The translations under genes were made by a program, and so were the position numbers. Positions 30,699 through 30,786 of a stretch of DNA of 30,786 nt are shown piece by piece. Positions within the stretch are counted from its first letter, which is position 1. Every line of letters starts with the position of its first letter. The notes under the pieces are model-generated. The model was not told the DNA's origin. It made no database searches and was given only the letters and a program-made list of their open reading frames with translations. Source of the DNA: an uncultured Lachnospiraceae bacterium (lineage in GTDB: Bacteria; Bacillota; Clostridia; Lachnospirales; Lachnospiraceae); contig CAJURH010000003.1 of NCBI GenBank assembly GCA_910588775.1, positions 106,346 through 137,131 on the forward strand, read 5' to 3'.

Positions 30699-30786
30699 AT
30701 GAAAAGAGAACTTGGGATTGCAAGATGTGGCTTAGCCTGTTGTTTATGTCATGAAAACATTACTTGTAATGGTTGTAACTCTGATG
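30699..30786 (+). CDS. DUF3795-family protein, N-terminal part (partial)
   Basis: AAGGAG lies 9 bases before the ATG. The 29 visible codons start M-K-R-E-L-G-I-A and continue R-C-G-L-A-C-C-L-C-H-E-N, then C-N-G-C, a Cys-rich pattern that matches the start of DUF3795 proteins (C-G-L-x-C-x-x-C, C-x-G-C) and suggests a metal site. The rest lies beyond the window. Function is unknown. Confidence 0.75.
   Translation, partial: MKRELGIARCGLACCLCHENITCNGCNSD

Overview
The window looks like chromosomal DNA of a strictly anaerobic, low-to-mid GC Clostridia member, most probably Lachnospiraceae. The signs are the LL-diaminopimelate aminotransferase route to lysine (dapF-dapL), a class III anaerobic ribonucleotide reductase, a large Firmicutes-type SRP RNA, strong AGGAGG ribosome binding sites, TTG/GTG starts and clean sigma-A promoters (TTGACA-17-TATAAT type). 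The species call is an inference.

Region 1 (1-7.7 kb) is housekeeping metabolism: the end of dapF, dapL, gatC and a translationally coupled type I asparaginase on +; a convergent iron-dependent alcohol dehydrogenase on -; then glyA and nrdD on +. Region 2 (7.7-12.8 kb) is more accessory: a secreted protein with two thioredoxin-like domains that have lost the CxxC pair, a Pro-rich linker and two Fn3 domains; an 85-residue orphan; a broken EamA transporter; a coiled-coil orphan; and a PucR/CdaR-type regulator. Region 3 (12.9-19.6 kb) holds an orphan sugar-ABC ATPase (MsmK/UgpC type), a phosphoribosyltransferase-fold protein lacking the acidic PRPP-loop pair, a secreted glucosaminidase, asnB, a membrane-anchored C39-like peptidase and the SRP RNA gene on -. 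Region 4 (19.7-24.3 kb) has a dCMP deaminase overlapping a DUF1624 membrane acyltransferase-like gene, fapA (DUF342), a CheX-CheY pair on -, and thioredoxin on +.

Region 5 (24.4-30.6 kb) looks like an acquired, decayed island. A Bce-like detoxification module (response regulator, histidine kinase, ABC ATPase, FtsX-type permease, all on -) is bracketed by a 19-codon transposase stub at 24.4 kb and by wreckage of an XRE regulator and a SymE-like toxin at 30.2-30.6 kb. The ABC promoter has two 11-bp direct repeats where a -35 box should be, a likely site for the cognate response regulator. The window ends in the start of a DUF3795 gene.

The most unusual signal is inside this module. The ABC ATPase carries about 36 extra C-terminal residues encoded by two imperfect, hairpin-rich repeat units. 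The histidine kinase carries about 36 extra residues inserted in frame between its two DHp helices, encoded by similarly hairpin-rich DNA. This looks like a palindromic mini-element that inserts into reading frames and is translated, comparable in concept to Rickettsia palindromic elements. A second, unrelated 32-nt element (25 of 32 positions identical) lies in the leaders of two unlinked minus-strand genes.
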